The notes beneath the pieces were generated by a model that worked only from the letters and a program-made list of their open reading frames with translations, had not been told where the DNA came from and did no database searches. A DNA stretch of 64,000 nt, from contig NBIV01000100.1 in NCBI GenBank assembly GCA_003194525.1, positions 62,001 to 126,000 on the forward strand. The letters run 5' to 3'. The position numbers and the translations under genes are program-made. Positions 10,434-21,363 of the stretch are shown here, in pieces (position 1 is the first letter of the stretch; every line of letters starts with the position of its first letter). Source of the stretch: Gracilariopsis chorda (taxonomy: Eukaryota; Rhodophyta; Florideophyceae; Gracilariales; Gracilariaceae).

Positions 10434-11624
10434 ATGGTCTCGAGAATCCACAAAGCTGCTGTTTCGGCTTGTGTTGCCGCCTATTCAACGATACTTGCTT
10501 GCTCACATATATTAACCAAACGCCGAAAACGGGCAAGGCGTTCTCACCATTCGGCTTACCACACCCGTCGTGGCCTCCTACATCCCAGATACATTCATCA
10601 ACCAACACTATTGCAGCAAATTCTCCTCCATAGCACTGACCAAGATTTTATCATAACCACCAACTTTACCAAAAGTCTTTTACTCAACGATATGCTTCCA
10701 ATTCTCTCCAATGCGCGCATACAATCTACATTTAATAGTCCGTATCGAAGGACGCATTCATCGCAAGGAAGGAAGCCCTTATTACAGAGCGTAGATTTAT
10801 TGGGAATGGCATTGTACTACTTGAAATCCTCATCTAAATCATATCAACTCTGCCCTTTCTTTGGTTTAGTTTCATCATCTCTAGGGGTCTGGCTGGATTA
10901 CGCCCTACATTTGCTTCTTAAAGCAACAAAAGCAGACAAAGAATACCGTTTTGGTGTGCGCTGGCCGTTCTTTGACGAACAAAAAGAATCTGCGGCACTT
11001 TTGGAGAACAACAGACACTTTGGTCCGCTGCTTAAAGGCGTTTTTGCTGTGACAGACGGAGGCCGTTTCAAGTGCCAGGAATATGGAGATCGTCATTTAC
11101 AGAATGCGTACTACGAAGGATAAACGCAACAAGTAGAAGTTACTAATCTTTTTGTGTTTAACTTTCATGGAGAGATAATACACGCCGCCATAAACGTCCC
11201 GGGGAGCTGGCACGACACAAGACTTGCTGGACTTTCTGGTCTGTACTACCCTAAACTTTCAGACACTATGACACCTCCAGGGATGGCTATACTAGGTGAT
11301 TCTGCTTTTGTCAACAACACGAAATGCACTAATGGAAAGATTATTAGAGCAAGGAAAACGAACGAAACGCGCGACACTCCTGAATCGAAAGCACTGGCTG
11401 CCATAGACCTTATTATGCAACGCATTATGCCAAGTGAGCGGCAGGGTGCTGAGTGGGTTATACGTGCTATCAAAGGTCCATTTGGTCGCCTTAAGGCAAC
11501 CTTAACAACGGATTCCAACAGAAGAGCTATCATAATTGAACTGGCTGTACGTTTACTTAACTTTAGGACGCGCACAATGGGAAGAAATCAAATCGCGAAC
11601 ACGTATATATCTTGTGATCAGTGA
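10434..11624 (+). pseudogene. Harbinger DDE transposase with one stop codon
   Basis: The nuclease of the PIF/Harbinger superfamily (DDE_Tnp_4-like fold), which would cut and rejoin the element ends together with the Myb-like partner. The first Asp lies in FAVTDGGRFKC, the second in AILGDSAF, and the Glu in the RQGAEWVIRAIKGPFGRLK helix. The GSWHDTRLA block is also typical. A TAA at 11121-11123 sits in the conserved QNAYYEG(x)TQ stretch, where related proteins have an aromatic residue. The frame is otherwise open for about 397 codons. The ATG at 10434 is the first in frame and gives a normal length. One point mutation therefore separates this copy from an open frame. Confidence 0.88.
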
Positions 11625-11757
11625 GCGCGGGACGCAGCCTGAGGAGCCAAGTGCGCGAATGCGAGCGCCAGCGAGCTTTAAGGCGCACTTTGCCAGCAAA
11701 GCAAGGCCCCGCGCGAGCGAAAGCTCGGCGACTTTCGATATAGAACGAACGATTTTG

Positions 11758-12609
11758 TTACTTAGAATTTTCCCTCTGCACTGTCGAAGAGAGCGTTCCC
11801 ACTAAAGCCTGAACGGTGGCATTGAGTCCCACAATCATCGTTTTCGTGTCCGTCATGGTTACATGAACTGTCTTCTTTAGATCTGCGACTTCTTTCTGCA
11901 CTGCCTGTTGAATAATAACCTCCTGGTTCTGCATTGTGCTCGATATTGGGTCCCGGACCGACATAAAAGTGGCTATTATGCCCATAAACTTGGTCATGCT
12001 CTCAATACTACTGATCATAATATCTTCCGTTTTGGGCTTCTTCGCGTGTAGTCCAGCTTGGGCAATAGGCCTACGTTTTTCGCGAACACCGATTCCTGCG
12101 TCGCCTGGTTGCTTGTCACATCCACTGTCGTTCTGTGTGTCGGTTTCTTCTACATCGCTTTCTTCGTCTCCTACCAGTTTTGCTGCTATCGTACTCTGTA
12201 TATCGCGAGCGATATGTTTTGCTCGACGAACATTTGGTGGACAGGATGGGTCACCTGTCGGTTTTTTTGCATTGCAGAGCTTATCAAACTTATTCTTGAG
12301 TGAATCCATATCTCGAGATGGTCGGACGTTGGCTTTGCTCCATAACTCAAATTCCTGCTCGACAACCGCCCACATGTTTGCTCCAATAGGTTCCACCTTT
12401 TCCACAATGTCAAGAAGAGCAGTAACGTTGGTGCTGGTGTAGTTTGGAGCTCCTGAACGACCTTTGGTTGCTTTTTTTGGTGACTTCTTGGCGGCTGCAG
12501 CATTTTTATCTACATTCTGTGTTTGGTTTTGAGAAGGCTGTGCTTGCTCGTTTTGGTTATGAGATTAGGAAAGAGAGGGAATAGAAAGGCTGGTATTGGC
12601 TTGTGCCAT
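11758..12609 (-). pseudogene. Myb/SANT-like accessory protein of Harbinger, one stop codon
   Basis: This is the second Harbinger protein. In known families it binds the element ends and brings the transposase into the nucleus. It has a trihelix/Myb-like segment (YTSTNVTALLDIVE, then WAVVEQEFELWS, then LKNKFDKLCNAKKPTGDP) of the DUF6818 type, followed by an acidic stretch (EESDVEETD), a basic patch and a C-terminal coiled coil. The only in-frame ATG near a suitable start is at 12609, opening MAQANTSLS. An in-frame TAA at 12565-12567 follows 14 codons later. After it the frame is open to 11758. It converges on the transposase with 133 bp between the stops. Family assignment rests on motif recall and position. 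Confidence 0.75.
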
Positions 12610-13080
12610 GGTTGGGAAAGAGGATGTAGAGAGCAGAAGGTTGATCTGAGATCATTTACGACGTGGTTATTATGGTGCCAAGCGATGGAACTGAAGGGGT
12701 TTGGGTTGCTTCTTTGGCGCCAATATTTGGCGCGTTGGTTTGGCGGCCCATTTCTGAAGACAACAGGATAGGCGCCAAAATTCTGGTGGGCTGGCGTTCT
12801 GTTGATTTCTGCATGCACCCATTGTTTTCATGCACTTTGGACATTTATCGTACCGCCGTCTCTTAGGTTCCTGTTCTTCTATATCCCCAACCTCAGGGGT
12901 TGGTCGCTTGCGGCAGACTTAACGTGGTGCGATCTCTGCTGTAGATGGACCTACGACACTCGAAGGTCCCCCGCCCTAAACGGGATCTGGCATTCTGCGT
13001 ACTGCCCATGGTACTTCAGGTGCAGCAGCTGGCCCAGTGCCAGAGACTCTTTGAGTACTGAGCTGAACCTGACCGGTTGG

Positions 13081-13398
13081 AAGCGAGCTACAAGGCGGCC
13101 GTGTTTCCGCAATTGGCAGATGTATTCTGGTTTGCACTGCCTACAGGGTCTGAATGAAAGATAGGGGCAGTTGACGGCGCCGCTGATGAAACGCAGTCAT
13201 GAAAAGCTGGCGTCTGCGTCTGCGCTACCGGTTGAGAGCCGGAGCGATGAGAGGAGATGGATTGAGACGGTGAAGTCGGAGTGGAAGGTCGGCGAACGAG
13301 TTTGGACTGACAGGCCAGCGGCATGAGGAAAAAGCCGCAATGTTGCGGTAATGAGTTGCAGCGGTGAGGAACGAAAGCTGATGCTACCAAATGTAATA
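13081..13398. other. Intervening DNA without a supported gene
   Basis: Between the zinc-finger pseudogene and the mariner element. Minus-strand frames rich in Ser, Pro and Thr cross it, but they run into the mariner repeat. The similarity to the intact zinc-finger gene fades near 13080, so its 5' end is missing or too diverged to see. Confidence 0.4.
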
Positions 13399-14972
13399 CA
13401 CTCACCGAAATTCAAATAAATCCACCAAACCGCCTGCCTTGCTCGTGAAGCGCAAGGCCGGGGGAGGAGGAATAATTGCAGTAACATATAGCGACTGGTG
13501 TAGTTTACTTAACAGAACAGCTAAATCATGCACCTTAAACTATACAACACACTTGTACACACTTTTGTGTGTGAAATATAAAATAAATCCACGAAATTCA
13601 ATAAATCCAAAAAGTTCTTTAATGTGTTTTGGCGCCTTTTGTTGTCGTATCTGAACAACAAAACGGCTACCACAACAACAAAGCCATGCTAAACAGTTCT
13701 TGAACAAGAACTTTTAAAACAGCGTTACAAATAATGCCTCGCTGTAAAGCGCTAACTGACAGAGAAAAAGGCATCATTCTAGCCTTAAGACATGAACAAA
13801 TCAGCGAACGAAAAATTGCTGATGCTGTCGGTCGATCCAGGGGAGCTGTTCAAAACGTTCTGAACAACTCCAACAAATCCAAACGCAAATATTCAAGAGC
13901 TAACAACCGTAAGCTTACCAAAAAAACGGAGCGTCGAATCATTCGAAAGGCCCTGAATGGTGAGTTTAGTGCCAACTACATACGTCGTGACATGCAACTA
14001 CCGGTAACAACCCGTCGTGTTCAGCAAATACTTCACAATGTTCCTCACCTGAAGTACAAGAAAAGGATGAAGGGTCCATACATGAAGGCTTCAAACAAAA
14101 TTCGAAGAATATAATTTGCCAGGAAATACCTTCAATCATAAGCTATTGACTGGAAGAATATTATTTTGACAGATAAAAAGAAGTTTAATTTGGATGGACC
14201 CAATGGCAAATGCATGTATTGGCATGATTTACGAACTGAAACAAGGTGTTTTTCTAAAGGCAACATGGGAGGAGGATCTGTAATGATTTGAGGAGCCACT
14301 TCTTACTACGGTGCTTTGCAGTTAGTGGAACTAAACGGTAATCAGAATTCTAATGAATGTGTGAAACTACTTGACGAGAAACTTTTACCGTTTGCTGCGG
14401 AAACACTTGGAGAAAATTGGACTTTGGTTCATGATGGGGCTTCTATTCATCGTTCTAAGTTCACCTAAGAGTGGATAGCACGCGAGAAGGTGGATGTTCT
14501 ACAGTGGCCTGCTCATGTTCCGGACTTAAATTTAATCGAAAATGTCTGGGGTACTATGGTTCGAGATGTCTACCAGGGTTTCAAGCAGTTTGAAACTGTA
14601 GAAGACCTTGGTGCAAAGATTGAATCAGTTTGGAATAATATCGAAGAAGCGCTTATAAGGAATCTTTACCGTTCTATCAATAACCGTCTACTGTGTGTGC
14701 TGGACGCAAATGGTGGGCCATCAGGCTACTGAATGTGTTGTTTTGGCTACGAAGTCCTTTTTGGAATTATTGAATTTCATGGATTTATGGTATATATCAC
14801 ATACTAAATCCTAAAGTTGTTGTTGTTTGAGTTTTACTTTGTTATTTCGGTACTATCACTTTGAATGCTACACTACTCCACTGTCTATGAGCTACATATT
14901 CGACGTTGACCTGCCTTGCTCTTCGCGAGCTAGGCCGGCGGTCTACTGGACTTATTTGAATTTCGTGGAGTG
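13399..14972 (+). mobile_element. Tc1/mariner transposon, dead
   Basis: A 1574-bp element flanked by TA on both sides (13397-13398 and 14973-14974), the target duplication of Tc1/mariner. The inverted ends are imperfect and at least 36 bp long: left CACTCACCGAAATTCAAATA, right complement CACTCCACGAAATTCAAATA. Next to each end is a GC-rich patch around CCTTGCTC...GGCCGG. The single transposase gene inside is broken by stops. Confidence 0.92.
13734..14732 (+). pseudogene. Tc1-type DD34E transposase with four internal stops
   Basis: Starts at ATG 13734 with a helix-turn-helix of the paired type (EKGIILALRHEQISERKIAD), followed by a second HTH region. The catalytic residues are recognisable: first Asp in LTDKKKFNLDGPNG, second in LVHDGASIHRS, Glu in PDLNLIENVWG. 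Thirty-four residues separate the second Asp from the Glu. Stops interrupt it at 14112 (TAA), about 14139 (TAA), 14289-14291 (TGA, at the conserved Trp of VMIWGA) and about 14466 (TAA). No frameshift was needed to read it through, so decay is by point mutation. Confidence 0.92.
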
Positions 14973-14974
14973 TA

Positions 14975-15070
14975 CAGAGAGGAGAAGGTATCGCTGGTTT
15001 CGAGGATAGAAATATAATACAGAGAGGAGACCTAGGGTGCAGGATGAAGGTATCGCTGGTTTCGAAGATA
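14975..15070 (+). repeat. Short direct repeat beside the mariner end
   Basis: CAGAGAGGAGA and GGTATCGCTGGTTTCGA occur together at 14975-15009 and again at 15020-15070. The second copy carries about 16 extra bases between the two words. A local duplication with no coding content. Confidence 0.7.
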
Positions 15071-15256
15071 ATTTTGGGGTCAGACCCCATCGACTCGCTC
15101 TCAAAAGGAGCAGGCCAGGTCGTGCCTCATTTTTTTCACTGCTCCTCGAAGAGAGCTGGTTGCTAAGATACGTTACGCTGTGACACTGTTCGAGATTGTG
15201 GCGTCACTTTAAAGTATTGTACTGACAATCACAGACAGTCTAGCTTTTAGTATCGA

Positions 15257-15560
15257 CTAGTTCGTTACAATCGTCTTCCTCCGCAAAGGTCGAAATGACA
15301 TGTGTGTGGGAGCTGCAGCGGATGCAGTGTGTTGGAGTGCAGGCAAGGCGGGCGGGGTGGGCGGGGAAAGGGGCGCAGAAGGCGGTAAATTGTGTGACTT
15401 AGATGCCTCGTACTTGTCCTTGAGAACCTTGGTCACCGAGGTCAGCTCAGAGATCGAATGCAAAAGATTGGGGAAGGAAGACTGATGGGCAGAATGGAGA
15501 TCAAATTTGGGCTTTTTCGAAACAGGAACTCCTGTGTCTGTGGGGGTTCGCTTGAAACCT
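15257..15560 (-). pseudogene. Possible Copia Gag C-terminal fragment
   Basis: A minus-strand frame with a helical stretch (LLHSISELTSVTKVLKDKYEASK) followed by a Pro/Ala-rich tail and a basic end. It lies just outside the left LTR of the Ty3 element at 15689-22410, and a Copia Gag N-terminal part lies just outside the right LTR on the same strand. The two may therefore be halves of one Gag split by that insertion. No zinc knuckle is visible and the junction sequence is not clean, so this is tentative. Confidence 0.35.
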
Positions 15561-15688
15561 GAGCACTGTATGCTGTAGGTTCATACAGATGATAGGGATG
15601 ATATGATCAAGACTCTGTGCGGGCGTGCAATTTCGAACGAAATTGCTGCACGGTAGCAGCTGTGTAGACATTTGTTAGTCGCGAATGG

Positions 15689-16735
15689 CGTAGAATGTTC
15701 CAGCACTGCTGGAACACACGTGTAGAGTGTCCCAACAGCTTCTAGAGCATTCTTCGCTTCGCTAGCCCAGCCGTGCTACTGTATTTAAGTGATGCTGGTG
15801 CCAGAAGATGGAGTTTTATTGGTTAGTGTGCAGCTTCAGAGACTACTACAAGCCAATGGAGTAACGTAGACGCACACATGAGTAAGTAGAAAGTTGTAAT
15901 GCATTCCTACGTTGTTTTAAGCGCTTTTCAATGCTATAAAAGGGCAAGTTGAGGCCTGGAATTTGCACTGGACTGAGCTCAACAACACACTCAATCACAT
16001 ACCTCACCCTCCAACCTTTCTTACTCTTTCAATCAACCATTCAACCATCATCTGCATCTAGTGAGACGTTTGCCGCTAGGTGCATACTTGGGGTGGGAAA
16101 CTGCCGTCGCTAAGACCGGTTGATGCGCTTCGAGCGATGACGAGAGACGGGCAGTATGTACCGAAGGTGCTCCTGTCGTCGGTGAGCCCCACCGGAACTT
16201 GGCCTGGATAACGGTGTCAGTCGAAAGACCTGGCGATTTCCGGACGGAAGTGGTGGACGGGAAGCTGTTCGAAGGTGACGTGCTGTGCACCTTTTCTTGC
16301 AAATGGCCAGATTGGGTACAGATTGAAAGCATATCCCGCTGTTAGTAGGTCTTCTTTGGAGGCCCTGTAAGGATTGTACGCGTCTGTTTCTGGTTAGTGC
16401 AGTAGTAGAAAGGCTGCAGAGATCGCTACACATCCGGAGTGCCTGACCAGAAGCGGGGAGTCTGACTCTTAGTGGCAATTGACGTAAGTCTTTGGTCACG
16501 TGCCGTTTCAAGAAGTTTTGAAGAAGTTTTCTGGGATAGAGAATTTTGCTCTCTCTTTTGTTTTCATATTTGCTTAGCAATTTGTGTCCTTTTGATCCCT
16601 GCATTTCCATTTTTTCGCTCTTTCTGTTTATCATTCTCATCTCTATGGGACTTTCAGCTACGAGAAGATCCTTTATAGCCTACTTCATAGCTAAGTTTGG
16701 CCCCCCTGCCTCACTGTTTTGTGATGGCGCCCACA
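15689..16735 (+). repeat. 5' LTR of the Ty3 element (1047 bp)
   Basis: Begins CGTAGAAT (TG mutated to CG compared with the right copy) and ends GCGCCCACA. A TATA box (gctataaaaggg) lies at 15933-15944. Small ORFs inside are chance. Confidence 0.88.
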
Positions 16736-16803
16736 TGTTACTCTCGAGGAGGGAGGTCCTTGGATTCCAACCCTACATTTACTTCTTTTTATGGCTCGTC
16801 TTT

Positions 16804-18776
16804 TGAAGTTGTGATGGTTTCATTCTACTTTGAGAATGTTGCTATGAGAGGAGAGACCAAAGACGATATTGCGCTTGAGCTCCTCGTGTTTCTAGAGAAG
16901 ACAGCCTTCGGGTTTTAGTGTGATAGTTACGCCATTAATGGTTCACTGTCCGAAGAAGTAAAAGATTATCAATCCGTGAAACATGCTTTTATCAATCGCT
17001 TTGTAGAAGTGGAAGAACCTGAATAGGATATTCGCCTGGCAATATCAGCTGAACTGGATAGTGGAGATTTGGTTGGTTCCTTGAGTCATATGGAAAACCT
17101 CTTCCATAAAGCTGGGCTCAATTGAAAGGCAAAATTCGGCCTGTTAAGAAAAGCGGTGATGAAATACGCTGATATAGCTCAGTTTATCGTCTTTCGTTAT
17201 GACAAAGGTTATGAAGAATTGAAGGTTCAAGTGAAAGCCTTAGATGCTGCCAAGAAAGCGATAGGGTCGCATGTTTGATTCATGGGCCCACCAAAGCGTA
17301 TGGTCCAAAACCACAGACCATTAGATCATTCTTCCCCCAGGGTTTGGAGTCCAAGGTTGATAAATTATCTGAGCAGTTTGCAGAGTTTACTCTCATGGTT
17401 AAGAAGTCACAAACAGAACGTCGAGACGACGACAGAACCTGTGCTTATTCCAGAAAGGCCGGTCATTATGCGTCACAATGTGACGCAACCTCGCATCACG
17501 ATACTAGATGCTCTCGTTGGGCAAAGATCGGGCACTCTGAGATCACCTGCTGGAGACAAATCAGGCCAGAAGATACTAGAAAAGTGTGGCCAACCAAAGA
17601 GGAGGAAGACGAATCTTCTTTCGGTGCTCACAAAAGATCTGACCATGTATCGATCGTGACTGAGAACTTTGAGAATACGGAGGTAGTTGCTACGACTAAG
17701 AGAAATTCCGAAGTTGAGGCCCTTCCCAAGCAACCCCGTTCGGATGGCAGAGCGCCCATCCCACTTTTGCTTACCCCATCCCGTCCAGAAAAAAGATTCC
17801 GTCAAGCGAAGGTTCATGAGCGTAAACCACGGAAACATAAACCGAGAAAGACTAATAAAACGAGTATACAGGATCATGGAAGCAAGTACAACGTCCTGGC
17901 AGAGCTGGCAAATGCTTCATCCGGATTGACATTTGGACAACTGATTTGCGGAGACGCTGATGACGCTAAAAAGGAGATTCGTAAGCTTATCAGTCGCCAA
18001 AGTAACGTCCGCAGTTCATTTTTAGATCCAGTTGAGAAGCAGATTAGACGTCTAAGGGCAGTCTCCGTGACGATACATGGAACTGAAACCGAAGCGTTAC
18101 TAGATTCTGGAGCAGTACCGAATTTCTTTTTACCAAGCCTTTCGAAAAGTTGTCATTGGAACCGAAGGATACGTCGAAGAAGATAACTGTAGATAACGGG
18201 CAGAGCGCCCTAGGCAAGTGTATACTTCATGATGTGCCTATCTCGTTTGGAGGCATGTCTGTTCCACTAGACTTTCTCGTTATCGATGGTCCTCCGTTTG
18301 ATGTTATTGTCGGTTGTCCCACTCTTGAGACGCTTCAGTCTTGTCTTGACCTTGGCAATCAACAAGTGAAGATGAAAATTGCCGGGTCGAAAGTCATAGT
18401 GGGCTTCGATTACGCTCACATTGGTGTTCCGGACGAGGAAGAAGTTCACACAGATATCGATGACTTTACACTGGACTCTGATGCTGCTTTCGATGATGAG
18501 AGTACCTCTGAAGAAGAAGATGAACTGGTTGTCACTCTTACCGACAGAATTCAAGGTGATCATGGCGAAATGATACCACATTTGGACATCTCTGGTGACA
18601 GTCAACAAAGAGAGCTGTTGTTCTCTAAGCTATCTCATGTTCCTGAAAAAGAAAGGAAAGAGGTAAGTTCTTGTTTGCATGAGACCAATGTAATCGCTTG
18701 GTCTCTGGTGGACTTGAGTCCTGCAGAAGTCTCTGCATCTCACTCTTTTGAGCTAACCGTGGATAAGACAATATAA
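16804..18776 (+). pseudogene. Gag and protease of the Ty3 element, broken
   Basis: Gag begins near 16804 and carries several stops before 17280. From 17275 the frame shows a nucleocapsid with two Cys/His knuckle-like units (CAYSRKAGHYASQC and CSRWAKIGHSEITC), then a long basic linker. The protease follows with LLDSGAVPNFF near 18100-18130. The frame then shifts, and the rest of the protease (PFDVIVGCPTLETL, the flap and ILG-type region) runs at 18150-18776. A serine- and acid-rich spacer follows, up to the RT. The first knuckle has Ser in place of the second Cys, so it may not bind zinc. Confidence 0.82.
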
Positions 18777-18791
18777 TCCAGAGCCAGGAGA

Positions 18792-20345
18792 ATGGCTCCT
18801 AAGCACAATGATTTCATCTGCAAGGAATTTGATCTGTTACTCAAGGCTGGCATTATTACCCCTTCCGCTTCTGCGTGGTCATTACCAGTCGTCATTGCTT
18901 CCAAAAAAGATGAAAGCCCAAGGTTCTGCGTTCACTATCGCGAACTCAATAGAGCTATGAAAGCTGATAGATGGCCGCTACCTCGCATGGAAGAAATATT
19001 TGACGACCTTGGAGGGTGTTGTGTTTGCACCACCCTTGATCTTTTTTCAGGGTATTGGCAAGTCAAGATTTCTGAAGATTGTAAAGAGATGACCACTTTT
19101 GTTTATAGGTACGGGAAGTTCATGTTTGAAGTCATGCCGTTTGGCTTTATGAATGCCCCTTCCACATTTCAGCATATGATGGACCATGTGCTCCGGGGAC
19201 TTGCTTTTGTCCGCGTATACATTGAAGACGTCGTCATATTCTCAAGGAGCTTCGAAGAACATATTTCTCATTTGAGGCTAGTTTTAAACCGCATAAGAAA
19301 GCATGGTGTTAAGCTCAAGTTGTCGAAGTGTTTCTTTGCATTGCCGAGGGTATCAATTCTTGGACATTTCATTGATGCAAGAGGCGTATCTGTGGATCAG
19401 TCAAAGATTGACATGATTAAAGAAGTTTGTGTGCCTACTACGACAGGGCTTAGGTCGTTTCTCGGTCTAGCAGGGTACTATCGTCGATTCATTAAAAAAT
19501 TTGCTGAGACATCCGCCATTATTCACAGCGCTACCTCAGGAAATAAGACTTTGACATGGACAGGGGATATCATTGATACTTTTCGTGACTTGAAAAAGAA
19601 ATTGACGGAGCCTCCCGTGTTGTCATTTCCAGACTTTAAGAAGCCGTTTCTCGTAGAGACCGATGCCTCTAGCATTTCTCTGGGCGCCTTTTTGTTGCCA
19701 AAGAGAGAAGAAGGCAGAATTTATCCATTGCAGTTCGCCAGTGGTACTATGACCTCAACTGAAAGGAATTACTCTACATGTGAACGAAAGGCACTGGAAG
19801 TCATCTTCGCACTCAAGACGTTCAGAGTGTACCTTCTTTCTTCGATTCCATTCAAGTGTATCGCAGATCATATGGCGTTACGCTACGCTTATCAGCAGCG
19901 GGACATACATGGACGCATAGCCCGATGGCTTGACTTCCTAGCCGAGCACAACTTTGAGATTGTGTATCGTGCAGCCAAGGATAATAATGCTGCAGAAGAC
20001 CTTTCTAGAATTCACCACGGAGACAAGGTAGACTCACATGAAGATGGAGGGTATTTAAATGGCCTTGCAGTTAAATCTGAACACTTTTCCGGACTGGAAC
20101 CATATTCTTCGAATATTGCCCGCCACCTTTGTGGGCTCCCAATAGATGAGAGTAACACATATATTCGTCAAGCAATTCGACGAAATGCGAAGCGGTTTCT
20201 GGTCTGGGAGGGAAAACTGTTCAGGAAGGTGGCAAACAATTTACGAGTTGTTCCGGATATCACCTGCCGAATGGACATCATTAAGTCCTTTCACGACGAA
20301 ATCGGACACTGGGACTTTCCAGCCATACGAAATTTTATCACTTAG
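18792..20345 (+). pseudogene. Reverse transcriptase-RNase H with altered catalytic motif
   Basis: A 517-codon open frame with all RT blocks: IITPSASAWSLPVV, FCVHYRELNR, TTLDLFSGYWQ and MPFGFMNAPSTFQ. The catalytic box reads VYIEDVVIFS, so the first Asp of the YxDD pair is Glu. Thumb and RNase H follow (VETDASSISLGAFL, then the ERNYSTCERKALEV block), then the connection to integrase (ADHMALRYAY, ending near the start of the zinc finger). Asp to Glu at this site normally abolishes polymerisation, so I class it as inactive even though the frame is open. A stop at 18774-18776 separates it from the protease frame. Confidence 0.88.
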
Positions 20346-20397
20346 CGGTTTTGGTGACCGTCTATGTATTGAGAAATCGGGGTCTATGTGAAGAGCT

Positions 20398-21186
20398 GTG
20401 ATCCATGTCAGAGAATGTCACCACTACCTAAGTATTACAGCAGCCTTCATACACCTATGTCTTCGCTTGTTAGACGTATACTCGATAGATTTCGCAGGGC
20501 CATTTCCTACAAGCAGGTCGGGATACAGATTTATTTTGGTTTGCGTTGAGCACTTGACAGGGTGGCCAATCGCTGCCCCCACTAGGACCTCTACATCAAA
20601 ATTGGTCCTCGAATCTGTGAGGAAAAGAATCATTTCTTCATTTGGCCTACCCAGGGTTATCGTTTTGGACAATGCGACGTGTTTCACATCTAAATCACTT
20701 GTGGCATTCATGAAAGAGAATGATATTACCTGGACGACTGTCCTAGCTTATGATCCGATGTCAAATGGCAGGGCAGAGAGAATAATTTGCACTCTGAAAA
20801 GAGCTTTAGGAAAAATGGTGCTCTCCAATTACTTGACTTGGGATGAGCAATTGGCTTCAGTTCTGTATGGGTACTGCCACCGTCATCTTGCTAGTGGAAT
20901 TTCGCCCTTTGAGCTGCTTAACGCTATGAAACCACGTATGACTTCGGAAGAAAATGGTCTTGTAAGAAATCATGGAGACTCTTCTCATAAATTCAGAGAG
21001 TTGGAGGTACTGGCAGCATCCAACACAAGAGCTAAGCAATCTCAGATGGAACGTCATCAAAGCAGTTCTATGAAGAAGATAACAAATTTTGCAGTCCGTG
21101 ATCTGGTAATTGTTAATCGAGGAAAGGCTCTTAATACCACAGTGAGGTGGCCTGCATTTTCCTTCAAGTACTTTTGGCCATGTTGA
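20398..21186 (+). pseudogene. Integrase of the Ty3 element
   Basis: Open frame covering the integrase core, with Asp in YSIDFAGPF, Asp in VLDNATCF and Glu in SNGRAERII. The HHCC finger upstream is disrupted around 20340-20400 by a stop and frame change. A basic C-terminal region extends to 21186. No chromodomain is visible, unlike the other two gypsy lineages in the window. Confidence 0.85.
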
Positions 21187-21363
21187 GTTGTGACAGCTAA
21201 GCATCCCCGGTACACTTTGGTATCCCCGCACAGTCACTACATTCGCAATTGAATTCATGCCCGTTGTTTGAAGAGGTACTTTGTGCGCCCATCGGAAAAT
21301 TAGAACTGAAGGTTGCCGCGGCGTACCAACCGTTGACGTGGGGGCTGTGTTGGTCACGAGACG

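Larger units (their letters stand above)
10253..12820. mobile_element. PIF/Harbinger DNA transposon, nearly intact
   Basis: A 2568-bp element with 17-bp terminal inverted repeats (GGGTGCATGCAGAAATC at the left, its complement at the right) and a 3-bp target duplication ATT (10250-10252 and 12821-12823). Three-base duplications are the hallmark of PIF/Harbinger. It carries the two genes the superfamily needs: a DDE transposase on the plus strand and a Myb-like DNA-binding protein on the minus strand, in convergent order. Each has a single in-frame stop codon. Both ends are dense in TTGGCG-type words, plausible binding sites for the Myb-like protein. The uninterrupted paralogous gene at 61461-62291 serves as the empty site and confirms the borders. 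Confidence 0.93.
9899..13080 (-). pseudogene. C2H2 zinc-finger pseudogene split by a Harbinger transposon
   Basis: Two blocks, about 12824-13080 (5' part) and 9899-10249 (3' part), match the intact zinc-finger gene at 61461-62291 along their length on the same strand. The 5' block carries the Pro/Ser/Thr-rich linker region and the first Cys pair. The 3' block carries the finger CDICGYDTQYHSLYERH and parts of the next fingers, with frameshifts. The last finger is missing where the LTR at 9686-9894 begins, so the retroelement probably truncated the gene. The break between the blocks holds the 2568-bp Harbinger element and a 3-bp ATT duplication. The gene was probably already decaying, because the blocks carry unrelated frame breaks. 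Confidence 0.85.
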
